A stretch of 64,000 bases of DNA from Microcoleus sp. FACHB-61 (GTDB taxonomy: Bacteria > Cyanobacteriota > Cyanobacteriia > Cyanobacteriales > Microcoleaceae), in contig JACJNY010000013.1 in NCBI GenBank assembly GCA_014695295.1, positions 1 through 64,000 on the forward strand, in the 5' to 3' direction. The notes below the pieces were generated by a model. That model was given only the letters and a program-made list of their open reading frames with translations, made no database searches and was not told the origin of the DNA. Of the stretch, positions 25,201-35,369 are shown in pieces; position 1 is the first letter of the stretch; each line of letters begins with the position of its first letter. Made by a program: the position numbers and the translations under genes.

Positions 25201-26285
25201 TTGGCGACGGCTTAATTGTCCTGGCAACTCTCGGCACAACTTTAACATATATCTATCGCATTTTATCTCCTTGGCTCAGCAATTATTTACATTTAACTAA
25301 TGCAGAGTTAAAAATATTTGCTCACCTGCACTGGGTTTTGAGCAGTTGGCTGCTGATTTGGGCCTCGGCAAATGATATTAAATCCGGCCTCAATTTAGGA
25401 TTAGTCACTGGTACTTTATTAGTTCAATACGCTTTATTGCAAGGGCGAAATAATCTCGATCGCCAATGGGCAGAAATTTGGATTTACTTGGGTTGGCTAG
25501 AAGCCTTTTGCATCCGGCTTTACTGGATCAATACACCTTTAGTTAAGTATATTTCCGGACCGCTGGGGCCTTGGAAAGTTGCCCTCGCTTCTCTATTAGC
25601 CTATTTCATTTACATTTTGCCTTGGGACAACTGGGGTTGGTCAAAAAAACCTTGGCAGGTAATTGCTTCGCTGATTCCAATAGTTGCTATTTTGGAAAGT
25701 CCGGCTAAGTTTTATCCGATTAGCTTGCTGATAGCTGCCGCCTTCTATGTTTTCCTGGCTTGGGAAAGGCAGGAAGTCCGTTTTACCTATGTGAGTGTGG
25801 CGATCATTGACTGGATAATGCTGCGGTGGTTCTGGCAAATAGGATTGACTCAGCCAGAGTTTTATGTTACTCCTTTAGGACTTTCTTTCCTTTACATTAC
25901 TCAATTCGATCGCACTCTCAGATTACCCGCACAAAAACCGCTGCGTCACACTCTGCGAATGCTCGCAACTGCGCTGATTTGCGGGATGCCTCTTTTGACT
26001 CAGCAAAGCCACGGTTTAGTTGCGGGAGCTTTTAGTTTGGCGGCTATTGCAGCGGGTTTGGCGCTGCGAGTTCGGGCGTTTTTGTTTGCGGGAACGGCTG
26101 TATTTTTAATCAATGTTTTCTATCAGTTGGTGGTTCTGATATTCGATTATCCGCTGATTAAATGGGCGATTGGTTTAGCTTTTGGGATTGTGTTTATCTG
26201 GATTGCTGCTACTTTTGAAACTCGGCGCGATCGCATTTCTGCTTTTGTGCAGCATTGGGTTGTGCAATTGCAATCGTGGGATTAG
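22236..26285 (+). CDS. Very large polytopic membrane protein
   Basis: This 1349-residue protein has a short soluble N-terminus (1-110) with LTGLDAWLRLGLLSPAEVEQ followed by a Ser/Thr/Pro linker, then roughly 35-40 hydrophobic helices to the end, with a high Trp/Leu/Ile content. The N-terminal helix with LGLLSPAEV recalls the start of DUF2157-type membrane proteins, which carry a similar soluble region before a TM bundle, but the length is far beyond a usual member. There are no transporter, glycosyltransferase or enzyme motifs I can name. It stands alone and is followed by a strong bidirectional terminator. Function unknown. Confidence 0.85.
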   Translation: MSSPKGRASKIELSVLASHPELLTGLDAWLRLGLLSPAEVEQLCRQYLACPLRDPAVGVSEIENARVPIPDPKVPALSTQEALPSSRKSVATPTETTQTPNFIAQILHSLMAEISVVWLLFLGVFMVVVSSGVLAASQWERFPAAGQYGVLLAYTLTFWAISSWANRQQNLHLTAQTLQEVTLLLVPINFWAMDTFGLWRYPWDWAVAIAAALILTWITARIIKDQYQSFSGKNIARSIALNHLGLSFLHWGWASAGFSLAAVYLGTVGTAAATVYQIQQQRLQSIQRGGNTETFAAAFSSSRDFLTYKKAALVAYSLGILLGRAIFVKDVNIAEMGLALGICGVLLAWLDWQQPLTSGTLKNNISDPPSPSNFFNWQLAGGGLLGLGYLVCFRDIPLQAIAVSGLAVWFFYNRLLRFWQEFDLLMLEAVGLQSIWLFWRVLPLGVKTQFVAFLTQLTNSQETPWAFWGVLLLPYLILMVSAAQWLYRKRKFQLARFGENLALVLGIVLTVISLVNPFWRSLNLLVSTLSLGWIAWKYIIPENSRRVSMPASAVEQQGNPAILVPLTHIIGLCAIASAIDLFFPNLTPNIWSAILLIFMATEWLFFVWMKAGNSRENSAFFRWHPAWFQSSWYLGLVLAGFSFILLQNYLMAGTATHRPQWSLLWLATPLVLTAVAKYTEVPHKQLASNFSAIALIFAQFLILTFPGYRLIGFGFAAVLMLVNTYYLVELPAAVIGVGFGLSFVAAAIDQLGFVSGWDWAIAGAIALLSLWLLRSMIVRFSSRLPEPSQLAEIYDRALDGWAILLASLLLTTITFYSYELYAGSTLISSPSAEVLAAILVIMAAIIFRSLRQLSPLAIYALAWSLELLTAVGLSFVDRTTINLAVANIALGLFTQLLGDWWRRRHPDQTNLPSIHFIPLVYGVLGLIFRSHTFANWTGLTVLGASLIAIGIGRREPEFKPLVYLGLIGVSVAAYESLLYQLFQTQGGVFGDGLIVLATLGTTLTYIYRILSPWLSNYLHLTNAELKIFAHLHWVLSSWLLIWASANDIKSGLNLGLVTGTLLVQYALLQGRNNLDRQWAEIWIYLGWLEAFCIRLYWINTPLVKYISGPLGPWKVALASLLAYFIYILPWDNWGWSKKPWQVIASLIPIVAILESPAKFYPISLLIAAAFYVFLAWERQEVRFTYVSVAIIDWIMLRWFWQIGLTQPEFYVTPLGLSFLYITQFDRTLRLPAQKPLRHTLRMLATALICGMPLLTQQSHGLVAGAFSLAAIAAGLALRVRAFLFAGTAVFLINVFYQLVVLIFDYPLIKWAIGLAFGIVFIWIAATFETRRDRISAFVQHWVVQLQSWD

Positions 26286-26321
26286 ATTCATCGATAAGTT
26301 GCTTTTTTTTACAGGTATTTT

Positions 26322-26366
26322 TTAATTAAAAACCCGGCTTCTCCAAGAAACCGGGTTTTTAATTAA
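26322..26366. terminator. Bidirectional terminator with perfect 16-bp stem
   Basis: TTAATTAAAAACCCGG (26322-26337) pairs exactly with CCGGGTTTTTAATTAA (26351-26366) around a 13-base loop. It sits between the convergent membrane-protein and clpC genes and provides A and T tracts on both strands. It contains the AAACCCGG repeat core. Confidence 0.88.
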
Positions 26367-26392
26367 CAGTATTTATCCGTCTGCAGAGCGCA

Positions 26393-28861
26393 TTAATGGC
26401 TCAATGCGAATTCTGGCAATTTCGGCTCAGATGAACCATCGGGCACTACCTTAACCTGACCGTTTTCATCCACATCAACGATCGCCTTTTGACCTTCTTT
26501 CAGCTTCCCAGACAGCATTTCCTCAGCCAGTACATCTTCCAACAACCGCATGATTGCGCGGCGTAAAGGTCGAGCACCGTAGCTGGGATTGTAGCCTTCT
26601 GTAACTAACAAGTCCTTGAACCGTTCCGTCACCGACAAAGTAATACCCTGTTCGGTTAAGCGGCTGAAGACTTGCTGCAACATAATGTCCGCAATCTGCT
26701 TGACTTCTTCCTTGTTCAACTGGCGGAAGACGATAATCTCATCCAAGCGGTTGATAAATTCGGGACGGAAAAACTGTTTCATTTCTTCGTTTACCAAGCT
26801 GCGAACGCGGTTGTACTGCGCGTCTGCGGCACTTTCAGTAAACTCGAAACCAAGACCGCCGCCGCCTTTTTCAATCACTCGCGAACCGATGTTTGATGTC
26901 ATCACCAGCAGCGTATTCTTAAAGTCTACTGTGCGACCTTTGGCATCGGTCAAACGGCCGTCTTCCAAGATTTGCAGCATCATGTTGAAGACATCCGGGT
27001 GAGCTTTTTCGATTTCGTCGAACAAGATGACCGTGTAAGGACGGCGCCGGACTGCTTCTGTTAGTTGGCCGCCTTCATCGTAGCCAACGTAACCCGGAGG
27101 CGAACCGATGAGTTTAGAAACCGTGTGGCGTTCCATGAATTCGGACATATCTAACCGAATCATGGCTTCTTCCGAACCGAAGAAATAAGTTGCCAAGGCT
27201 TTTGTAAGTTCCGTTTTGCCGACGCCTGTAGGCCCGGAAAAGATGAAACTGGCGATCGGGCGATTCGGATTTTTCAAGCCTACCCGCGCGCGGCGGATGG
27301 CCCGAGAAACTGCGGTGACAGCTTCTTCTTGACCGATCAAGCGCTGGTGCAGGGTGTCTTCCATGTGCAGCAGCAATTCTGATTCGGATTCTGTCAGCTT
27401 GCTGACCGGTACTCCCGTCCAATTAGCCACAATGTGGGCGATGTCTTCTTCGGTGACGATGGGAGAAGTTTTGACTTGGCTTTTGTTGATCGTAGCTTCG
27501 GCGATTTCGGCTTCAATTTCTAATTCGCGATCGCGCAATTTTCCAGCTTTGTCGAAGTCTTGCTCGCGCACTGCTGCATCTTTTTCTTTAGTTACTGCAG
27601 GCAGTTGCTTTTTGAGTTCTTTAACTTCGGGCGGGGTTTGTGAATTCATCACGCGGACGCGGGAACCTGCTTCGTCAATTAAGTCGATCGCCTTGTCTGG
27701 CAAAAACCGATCGTTAATGTACCTGTCTGACAGTGTGGCCGCTGCTTCTAAAGCTGCGTCGGAAATTGTCAGTCTGTGATGCTGTTCGTAAGCCGATCGC
27801 AAGCCGTACAATATTTCTATTGTTTCAGCCACGGTCGGTTCACCGACTTTTATCGGTTGGAATCGGCGTTCTAAGGCAGCGTCGCGCTCGATGTGTTTGC
27901 GATATTCGTCCAAGGTAGTTGCGCCGACACACTGCAATTCGCCTCTGGCAAGGGCTGGTTTGAGCATATTGGAGGCGTCCATGCTGCCTTGAATTGCGCC
28001 TGCACCGACTAAGGTGTGAATTTCATCGATTACCAGAATGATGTTGCCGGCAGCGCGAATTTCGGCCATGATTTTCGTCAGCCGTTCTTCAAATTCGCCT
28101 CGGAACTTTGTACCAGCAATCAGCGAACCCATATCGAGGCTGATTACTTGTTTGTCTTCTAAAATTTCCGGGACGTTTCTATTAACAATCCGCTGGGCTA
28201 GGCCTTCGGCGAGGGCTGTTTTGCCGACTCCCGGTTCGCCTACTAACACTGGATTGTTCTTCGTGCGGCGGCCGAGCACTTGGATCACGCGCTCGATTTC
28301 ATTTTCGCGGCCCACTACGGGGTCGAGTTTGCCTGCTGCAGCTAACTTGGTCAGGTTTGTGCCGAATTCTTCTAAAGTCGGGGTTTTGCGATCGCCGCTA
28401 TCCCCCCTGCCTCCGGGTACCGCCGCGACTTCTCCCACGGCACGAATTACCTGGGTGCGGACTCTCTGGCGATCGATACCCAAGTTTTGCAGCACCTTTC
28501 CTGCCACGCCTTCGTCATCTTGGATCAGCCCCAGCAGGATGTGCTCGGTGCCGATGTAATTGTGGCCTAACTGCCGCGCTTCGTTCAGCGCCGTCTCAAA
28601 AATGCGCTTGACGCGGGGCGTAAAAGGAATTTCTGGCGGGAGGAACCCCGAACCTCTGCCGATGATATTTTCGATTTCATTGCGCGCCTCTTTCAAGTTG
28701 AGGCCCATATCCAGTAATACTTTTGCAGCGATGCCAGTGCCTTCGCCGACGAGTCCCAGGAGGATTTGCTCGGTGCCTACAAAATTGTGGCCGAGGCGCC
28801 GCGCTTCCTCTTGGGCTAGCATGATTGCTTTAATGGCTTGTTCTGTAAAGCGTTCAAACAT
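26393..28861 (-). CDS. clpC: ATP-dependent Clp protease ATP-binding subunit ClpC
   Basis: The 822-residue Hsp100 chaperone unfolds substrates for the ClpP/R protease. Two Clp_N repeats (about 4-70 and 80-145) are followed by AAA+ domain 1 with Walker A GEPGVGKT at 208-215, a UVR-containing middle domain ([18 protein letters not shown]) and AAA+ domain 2 with GPTGVGKT and the C-terminal ClpB_D2-small region. The middle domain is of the short ClpC kind, not the long ClpB one. The length and order fit cyanobacterial ClpC; no truncation or mutated motif seen. No clp partner gene lies next to it. Confidence 0.97.
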   Translation of the reverse strand: MFERFTEQAIKAIMLAQEEARRLGHNFVGTEQILLGLVGEGTGIAAKVLLDMGLNLKEARNEIENIIGRGSGFLPPEIPFTPRVKRIFETALNEARQLGHNYIGTEHILLGLIQDDEGVAGKVLQNLGIDRQRVRTQVIRAVGEVAAVPGGRGDSGDRKTPTLEEFGTNLTKLAAAGKLDPVVGRENEIERVIQVLGRRTKNNPVLVGEPGVGKTALAEGLAQRIVNRNVPEILEDKQVISLDMGSLIAGTKFRGEFEERLTKIMAEIRAAGNIILVIDEIHTLVGAGAIQGSMDASNMLKPALARGELQCVGATTLDEYRKHIERDAALERRFQPIKVGEPTVAETIEILYGLRSAYEQHHRLTISDAALEAAATLSDRYINDRFLPDKAIDLIDEAGSRVRVMNSQTPPEVKELKKQLPAVTKEKDAAVREQDFDKAGKLRDRELEIEAEIAEATINKSQVKTSPIVTEEDIAHIVANWTGVPVSKLTESESELLLHMEDTLHQRLIGQEEAVTAVSRAIRRARVGLKNPNRPIASFIFSGPTGVGKTELTKALATYFFGSEEAMIRLDMSEFMERHTVSKLIGSPPGYVGYDEGGQLTEAVRRRPYTVILFDEIEKAHPDVFNMMLQILEDGRLTDAKGRTVDFKNTLLVMTSNIGSRVIEKGGGGLGFEFTESAADAQYNRVRSLVNEEMKQFFRPEFINRLDEIIVFRQLNKEEVKQIADIMLQQVFSRLTEQGITLSVTERFKDLLVTEGYNPSYGARPLRRAIMRLLEDVLAEEMLSGKLKEGQKAIVDVDENGQVKVVPDGSSEPKLPEFALSH

Positions 28862-29327
28862 ATTTTTTCTATCCTACTGTCTTGGCGAGGGCTGTATCGC
28901 TGCTGGTAAGGAGCGATTTGGAACACTACACAAATTATAGATGTAAATTTTTGTGTATTTCCTTCTCTAACAATGTATCTTGCTAAAGGGGGAGGGACAG
29001 TGGGGAGACCCGAATAGTAGGGGTGTGGTTGCCGTCCGCTGTCGCTCCGATATTAATTGAAAATAATAGTAGCAAAATGGCTTGATTCCACGAATACTAT
29101 CATTTTATCTATAAATAGATTTTTGTACGAGTAAATAAAGCTTGATTTTTGTTGACCTAAGTACGTGGTTGAATTAAGCATATAACAGTTGCTATGTCAA
29201 GACTTTTGACGGTTGCCATCTCAAGACTTTTGACGGTTGAGAGTGCTCGTGCTGTCAGCAAACAGCAAACAGCCAACAACGAACAGCGACTCGAATCAGA
29301 TATATTTTCAACTCTCAGGAGAACTCC
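28862..29327. other. Divergent intergenic region between clpC and the hybrid kinase
   Basis: It holds both promoters and a 24-bp tandem duplication: CAAGACTTTTGACGGTTG occurs at 29197-29214 and again at 29221-29238. No gene is supported. Confidence 0.6.
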
Positions 29328-32300
29328 ATGCAATTTCTCTCGCAATACCAAATCCACTCCACTCTCCACGAAGGTATCGAAACGATTATTTATCGAGGAA
29401 AAATCCCCACCCACCAGGAGACAACCGTACTCAAAATCCTGAAAGCTGAATATCCCACCCTCGATGCAATTACCCGGATCAAGCACGAGTATCGCATTCG
29501 CCAACATTTAGACCATCCGGGCCTAGTTAAAGTCATTAGCCTAGAAACCTTTGACAACCGTCTCGGCTTGCTTTTAGAAGACTTTGAGGGCGAATCTATC
29601 GATCGACTGATGTCGAGACAAAAGCTCGAAGTCATAACCTGTTTGAGGTTTGGCATCCAACTCATAAAAGCCTTAGAATATCTGCACCTTCATAAAATTA
29701 TTCACAAAGATATTAAGCCTAGCAATATCATCATCAACAGCCAAACAGGAATTATTAAACTGACAGATTTTGGGATTGCTTCGCGATTGTCCAAAGAAAA
29801 CCCCCAAATTAATAATACTAACTCGATAGTCGGCACTTTGGCTTATATGTCTCCCGAACAAACCGGGAGAATGAACCGCACCCTCGACTACCGCACCGAC
29901 TTTTATTCTCTCGGGATTACCTTATATGAAATGCTGACAGGTCAATTGCCATTTATGAGTAACGACCCCTTAGAAATAGTTTACAGCCACATAGCCTCTC
30001 AAGCAATTTTAGCTCATCACATTAATTCAGACATTCCACCAGCCATCTCACAAATTGTGATGAAACTGATGGCGAAAAATGCCGAAGATAGATATCAAAC
30101 AGCAAGCGGATTGTTGGCAGATTTAGAAATTTGTTTAAATCAGTTAGAAACTACAGGCAAGATAGTCGATTTTACGCCCGGGAACTTAGATATATTGAGT
30201 CAGTTGTTGATTCCTCAAAAATTGTACGGTCGGGAAACACAAGTCAGCGAACTATTGGCAGCATTTGAACGTGTAGCTAATCCTTGCGAGGAAATTTCTT
30301 CCCCTTCCCAAATTGAAGTGATTTTAGTTTCTGGTTATGCAGGTATAGGCAAATCGGCCGTAGTTAGCGAAATTCAAAAACCCATCACCAGACAGCGCGG
30401 CTATTTTATTTCAGGTAAATTTGACCAATTCAAGCGGAATATACCTTACGCATCTTTAATTCAAGCTTTTCAATCTTTGATCCAGCAGTTACTTGCGGAG
30501 AATAGCAAAAAATTACAAGATTGGCAACATCAACTTTTAGCCGCACTAGGCGATTCCGGGCAAGTAATTATTGACGTAATTCCCGAACTAGAATTGGTAA
30601 TTGGCAAACAGCCTGCCGTTGCGGAACTTGCCCCCACAGAAGCACAAAACCGCTTTAACAGGCTATTCAAAGAATTTATCCACGTATTCGCGCAAAAAGA
30701 TCATCCATTAGTCATATTTATCGATGACTTGCAGTGGTCAGATTCAGCGACATTGAAATTAATGGAATTGCTGGCTACTGACCCAGATAGCAAATACTTA
30801 CTATTAATTGGAGCCTATCGAAACCATGAAGTTAACTCTACACATCCTTTGATGCAAACAGTAGAGTACCTTCAACAAACAGGAACTATTCTCAACACTT
30901 TAGTGCTGGAACCTCTTTCTTTAGCCCAGGTGACTGAGTTGATTTCTGAGACATTGAATGACGAAGAAAGAATTCAACCTTTAGCGGAGTTAATTTGGAA
31001 TAAGACTGGTGGAAATCCTTTTTTCTTGACGCAATTGCTCAACACTCTTTATCAAGAAAAACTTTTGAGGTTTGACTTTACCCGGCTTCTGTCTCCCGGA
31101 ATAAAAGGGGAGTGGCAGTGGAACATTGAGGAGATTCAGGCTATTGGCATCACAGATAAGAGTGTAGTTGAGCTGGTAGCCAGTCGGATTCAACAACTGC
31201 CAGAGACTACACAACAAGTTTTGAAATTGGCCGCTTGTGTTGGGGACAAATTCACTTTAGATGTTCTCTCTACTGTCAACGCAAAATCTCCGTCAGTCAC
31301 TGCGACTGAACTCTGGGATGCTTTGCAAGCGGGGTTAATACTTCCATTGAATGAGAGTTACCTCATTCCTTTATTTTTAGATGGAGAAGCAGGAGTTAAT
31401 TTAACTTTCGATTCTTCGCGAGTCAGCTATAATTTTTTGCACGATCGCGTCCAGCAAGCTGCATATTCGCTGATTCCTGATGATGAAAAAAAAGCCACTC
31501 ATCTTAGCATCGGTAAGTTGCTGTTTGAAAATACACCAGCCGATAAAGTAGAAGAGAAAATTTTTGATATTATCAACCAGTTGAATGTAGGAATTGATTG
31601 TCTCAGCCTGCAATCAGAAAAAGATGAATTAGCCGGATTAAATTTAATTGCTGGACATAAGGCAAAAGCAGCTAATGCTTACGAACCCGCTGTTAAGTAT
31701 TTGAATGCGGGAATGTCGTTATTAGCACCTGATAGCTGGGCTCGCAACTATAGCATGACGCTGCGGCTGTATGTAGAGACGCTGGAAGCGGAATATTTAA
31801 ACACCAACTTCGAGCAAGCAGAAAAATTGGCGGAAGTGGTTTTGCGATCGGCGAAACACCAGCTTGACATAGTGAAAGTGTATCAGCTAAAGATCCTATT
31901 TTATCAGGCTCAAAGCCTGATGCTAAAAGCAGTTGAAACAGGTCTAGAAGTGCTGGAAATGCTGGGAGTAAACCTATTAGATAACAAAACCATTGCAGTG
32001 CCAAAATTGCCCAAAATTGAGGAATTAGAAAACCTGCCAGTTATGACAGATCCTTATCAACTGGCAACTATGGAAATCCTGACAGCCCTTTATCCTCCTG
32101 CTTATATTGCCAAACCAGAAATAGTGTCCTCCCTCGTCTTGACTATGGTAAATCTTTGTATTGAGCGCGGTCATTCAGCATTAGCTACTTTTCCCTATAC
32201 TCTTTATGGAACGATGCTGTGCGGCATCGAAGACGACATCGAAGCTGGCTACTACGCTGGACTAATCGCTTTAAAACTGCTCGAACAATTTAATGCTAGC

Positions 32301-34676
32301 CGAGAGAAAGCTAAGGTTTATGTAATGTTTAATGGTCATATAAAAATCTGGAAAGAGTCTACTAAGAATACACTTGCTTCATTTATAGAAGGAATGAATG
32401 TTGGTGTGGAAACTGGCGACTTAGAATGGGCAATTTATAATTCTATGCACTATATTACCAATTTGTTTGTGGTGGGAGAACCGCTAGAATATGTCAAAGA
32501 TAAACAAACCCTTTATATGGATTTTTTGCTAAAAAATAAACACGAATTTGCTATAGGTTATGCTAAAATTTGGCAATTAATTGCTTCAAGCTTAAGAAGC
32601 AAAACAGCAGAGCAAGTACGGTTAGTTAGCGGCAGGCTGGATGAACCTGCTGTGATGTCGCGTTGGCAGAAAGAAAATAATCGAATGTCGCTGTTTGCAG
32701 CTTATGTTGCTAAATTGATGCTGCTTTATTTATGTAAAGATTATGCTCCGGCTGTTGCCAGCGGTAAATTAGCGGCAGAATACGCAGATGGGGCGATCGG
32801 CTTAATCACTGTTGGGGTACACAATTTCTACTATTCGCTGGCTCTCCTCGCTCACTATCCTGACAGTGACAATCAAGAAGCATACCTAGCTATTGTTAAC
32901 TCTAATCAGCAAATTATGAAAAAGTGGGCCTACCATGCACCCATGAATTATCAGCACAAGTACGAGTTAGTTGAAGCTGAGAAAGCTCGACTTTTCAGCG
33001 ATAAACTTGCAGCAATGGATTATTATGACTTAGCTATTAAAGGAGCGGCTGCTAACGGTTACATCCAAGAAGAAGCATTAGCTTATGAATTAGCTGGAGA
33101 GTTTTATCAATTTTTGGATAAAGAAATAATTGCTCGATCTTATCTGACAAAAGCTTATTATGCCTACATCCGCTGGGGAGCTATAGCAAAAGTTAAATAC
33201 TTAGAATCCCGTTATCATTATTTAGTCGATCGCAATCAAGAAGCAATATCTAAAAATGTTGATCTCATGAATGCTACCACTACTGTTAACAATAGCTTCA
33301 TGCTGGATTTACCAACTGTTGTCAAAGCATCTCAAGCTGTTTCGAGCGAAATTATTCTCAGCCGTTTGCTAGAGAAACTCGTACATCTTGTAAAGGAAAA
33401 CGCAGGCGCTCAAAAAGTATTATTTCTTGCCAAGACAGGTAATCAATTATTCATAGAAGCTGGAATTACAGGCCAGTTTAATGATGTAACCGTATTACAA
33501 GCTCTCCCGATTGCCGAATCTGATATCCTCCCAATTTCCTTGATTAACTATGTAGAAAGAACCCAAAAATACTTGGTTTTAGATGATGCTACCCGAGCCG
33601 AGCAATTTCAATTTGACCCTTATATTGCCACCAATCAACCCCTATCTATCCTGGTATTGCCAATTATCCATCAAGGCAACCTTACGGGAATTTTTTATTT
33701 AGAAAATAATTTAACAAAAGGTGCTTTTACTAGCGACAGGCTTGAAATTTTGGGAATCCTGTCTGCACAAGCAGCTATTTCTTTAGAAAATGCCCGTTTT
33801 TATACTATTCTGGAAACGCGAGTAGCCCAAAGAACCGAGAATTTGCATACTGCACTGGAAGAACTCCGCCACACTCAATTGCAGCTAATCCAAAGTGAAA
33901 AAATGTCCAGTTTAGGCCAAGTAGTCGGGGGAATTGCTCACGAAATTAATAACCCGATTAACTTTATTTATGGAAATTTATATTACACCAACGAATACGC
34001 TGAAAACTTACTAAATCTACTACGTTTATACCAAAATAATTACCCAAATCCTGTGCCAGAAATAGTAAATGAAACAGAGCAAATAGATTTAGATTTTTTA
34101 ATGAATGATTTTACTAAAATGATAGAGTCAATGAGAGTGGGCGCTGCGAGAGTTCGCGATATTGTGCTGTCGCTGCGAAACTTTTCTCGGCTAGATGAAT
34201 CAGATAAAAAATGGGTTAATATCCACGAAGGTATCGACAGCACGTTGATGATTTTGGATCACAAATTAATTGATATTCAAGTGATCAAGGAGTACGGCAA
34301 TCTGCCTTTAGTGAACTGCTATCCGGGAGAAATTAATCAGGTATTTATGAATGTACTGACCAATGCGATTGATGCTTTTTGCCGCGAAAGAGGGAGTGAA
34401 GTTGACTCGACACAGACTCCGACAATTCAGATTTGCACTGAAGTCGCGGAAGGAAATCAAGTAGCGATTCGCATTGTTGATAATGGTGTGGGTATGAGTT
34501 CGGAGGTGCTGGGTAAAATATTCGATCCGTTTTTTACTACTAAACCGATAGGTAAGGGGACGGGTTTGGGATTGTCTATCAGTTATCAAATTGTGGTAGA
34601 ACAGCATGGAGGAAAGTTAATTTGCAAGTCGGAACCCGGAGAGGGAAGTGAGTTTAGTATTGTGCTTCCTTATTGA
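29328..34676 (+). CDS. Giant Ser/Thr kinase-AAA-GAF-histidine kinase hybrid (HstK type)
   Basis: A 1782-residue signalling protein of the type found in filamentous cyanobacteria. Residues about 7-270 form a eukaryotic-type protein kinase with VLKIL (Lys36), HKDIKPSN (Asp128) and DFG (147-149); the glycine loop is degenerate. An AAA/STAND ATPase follows with GYAGIGKS (336-343) and a VIFIDDLQW Walker B. A long helical TPR-like region leads to a GAF domain (about 1345-1490). A coiled coil precedes the HisKA domain with phosphoacceptor His1538 in GGIAHEINNP and a HATPase_c domain. ATG follows AGGAGA. It presumably joins Ser/Thr and His-Asp signalling; signal and target unknown. No response regulator is adjacent. 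Confidence 0.94.
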   Translation: MQFLSQYQIHSTLHEGIETIIYRGKIPTHQETTVLKILKAEYPTLDAITRIKHEYRIRQHLDHPGLVKVISLETFDNRLGLLLEDFEGESIDRLMSRQKLEVITCLRFGIQLIKALEYLHLHKIIHKDIKPSNIIINSQTGIIKLTDFGIASRLSKENPQINNTNSIVGTLAYMSPEQTGRMNRTLDYRTDFYSLGITLYEMLTGQLPFMSNDPLEIVYSHIASQAILAHHINSDIPPAISQIVMKLMAKNAEDRYQTASGLLADLEICLNQLETTGKIVDFTPGNLDILSQLLIPQKLYGRETQVSELLAAFERVANPCEEISSPSQIEVILVSGYAGIGKSAVVSEIQKPITRQRGYFISGKFDQFKRNIPYASLIQAFQSLIQQLLAENSKKLQDWQHQLLAALGDSGQVIIDVIPELELVIGKQPAVAELAPTEAQNRFNRLFKEFIHVFAQKDHPLVIFIDDLQWSDSATLKLMELLATDPDSKYLLLIGAYRNHEVNSTHPLMQTVEYLQQTGTILNTLVLEPLSLAQVTELISETLNDEERIQPLAELIWNKTGGNPFFLTQLLNTLYQEKLLRFDFTRLLSPGIKGEWQWNIEEIQAIGITDKSVVELVASRIQQLPETTQQVLKLAACVGDKFTLDVLSTVNAKSPSVTATELWDALQAGLILPLNESYLIPLFLDGEAGVNLTFDSSRVSYNFLHDRVQQAAYSLIPDDEKKATHLSIGKLLFENTPADKVEEKIFDIINQLNVGIDCLSLQSEKDELAGLNLIAGHKAKAANAYEPAVKYLNAGMSLLAPDSWARNYSMTLRLYVETLEAEYLNTNFEQAEKLAEVVLRSAKHQLDIVKVYQLKILFYQAQSLMLKAVETGLEVLEMLGVNLLDNKTIAVPKLPKIEELENLPVMTDPYQLATMEILTALYPPAYIAKPEIVSSLVLTMVNLCIERGHSALATFPYTLYGTMLCGIEDDIEAGYYAGLIALKLLEQFNASREKAKVYVMFNGHIKIWKESTKNTLASFIEGMNVGVETGDLEWAIYNSMHYITNLFVVGEPLEYVKDKQTLYMDFLLKNKHEFAIGYAKIWQLIASSLRSKTAEQVRLVSGRLDEPAVMSRWQKENNRMSLFAAYVAKLMLLYLCKDYAPAVASGKLAAEYADGAIGLITVGVHNFYYSLALLAHYPDSDNQEAYLAIVNSNQQIMKKWAYHAPMNYQHKYELVEAEKARLFSDKLAAMDYYDLAIKGAAANGYIQEEALAYELAGEFYQFLDKEIIARSYLTKAYYAYIRWGAIAKVKYLESRYHYLVDRNQEAISKNVDLMNATTTVNNSFMLDLPTVVKASQAVSSEIILSRLLEKLVHLVKENAGAQKVLFLAKTGNQLFIEAGITGQFNDVTVLQALPIAESDILPISLINYVERTQKYLVLDDATRAEQFQFDPYIATNQPLSILVLPIIHQGNLTGIFYLENNLTKGAFTSDRLEILGILSAQAAISLENARFYTILETRVAQRTENLHTALEELRHTQLQLIQSEKMSSLGQVVGGIAHEINNPINFIYGNLYYTNEYAENLLNLLRLYQNNYPNPVPEIVNETEQIDLDFLMNDFTKMIESMRVGAARVRDIVLSLRNFSRLDESDKKWVNIHEGIDSTLMILDHKLIDIQVIKEYGNLPLVNCYPGEINQVFMNVLTNAIDAFCRERGSEVDSTQTPTIQICTEVAEGNQVAIRIVDNGVGMSSEVLGKIFDPFFTTKPIGKGTGLGLSISYQIVVEQHGGKLICKSEPGEGSEFSIVLPY

Positions 34677-34680
34677 TGAA

Positions 34681-35247
34681 TTAAAGCCATCGTGAAAGCA
34701 ACTGCTCAAATACTTCCACAAAGCCGATCGCAATTTGAATCAACGGCCAACCCACAAAACAAATTACCACCGCCCAGCGAGTTTTAATATCCAAACCTTG
34801 GCGAACTGCCACAATTACAGCTAGCAAACTCCACACAGCTAATATCCGCTCTATTCCTTCTCCCAGCAAGGGAATTAAGGTTAAGAAATTCAGCACTTGG
34901 GGGGCATAGGCAAATCCGATTGGAACCAACAACTCCCTATAAGTTACGTGACCCGGTTTCAGCCACTGCCCGATTTTAAAGATAGTGAAAGTCCAAAAAT
35001 AATAACCCCCCGCGACTGCCAAACCCTCTATCCAAAGTCCTAGAAATAATACTGATAGCTCAGTTCGATTGATTAACAAGATGACGGCACTGCCCAACAC
35101 CCGGGACAGCGCAGCTAAAATTACAATTGTTAAAGCTATCCGCTTAGTTCTGCGAGTGTAGGGAGTTTTTTCGTAAAAATTGCCGTTCAAAGAAAGTGCG
35201 TTCCAAATCGTTGCCCCCAAACCTGCAATTGAATCTTCTCCCTTCAC
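34681..35247 (-). CDS. Yip1-family membrane protein
   Basis: A 188-residue protein with about five hydrophobic helices and the Yip1/YIF1-like pattern: a soluble N-terminus with TIWNALSLNGNFYEKTPY, a LLVPIGFAYAPQVLNFLTLIP segment and a final helical pair. Bacterial Yip1 relatives have no settled function. It converges with the hybrid kinase gene, its stop lying only four bases beyond that gene's stop. Start chosen at the first ATG of the frame. Confidence 0.72.
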   Translation of the reverse strand: MKGEDSIAGLGATIWNALSLNGNFYEKTPYTRRTKRIALTIVILAALSRVLGSAVILLINRTELSVLFLGLWIEGLAVAGGYYFWTFTIFKIGQWLKPGHVTYRELLVPIGFAYAPQVLNFLTLIPLLGEGIERILAVWSLLAVIVAVRQGLDIKTRWAVVICFVGWPLIQIAIGFVEVFEQLLSRWL

Positions 35248-35369
35248 TTTGAAGTCCTGCTCCTCAAGATAGTTGACAATTTATACAAAATAAGCTCTAA
35301 TACAGCAGAATCACCGAAATATTTCTACCTAATTAGGCAAGTAATTGGCATTCTACCAGATTTAATTAA

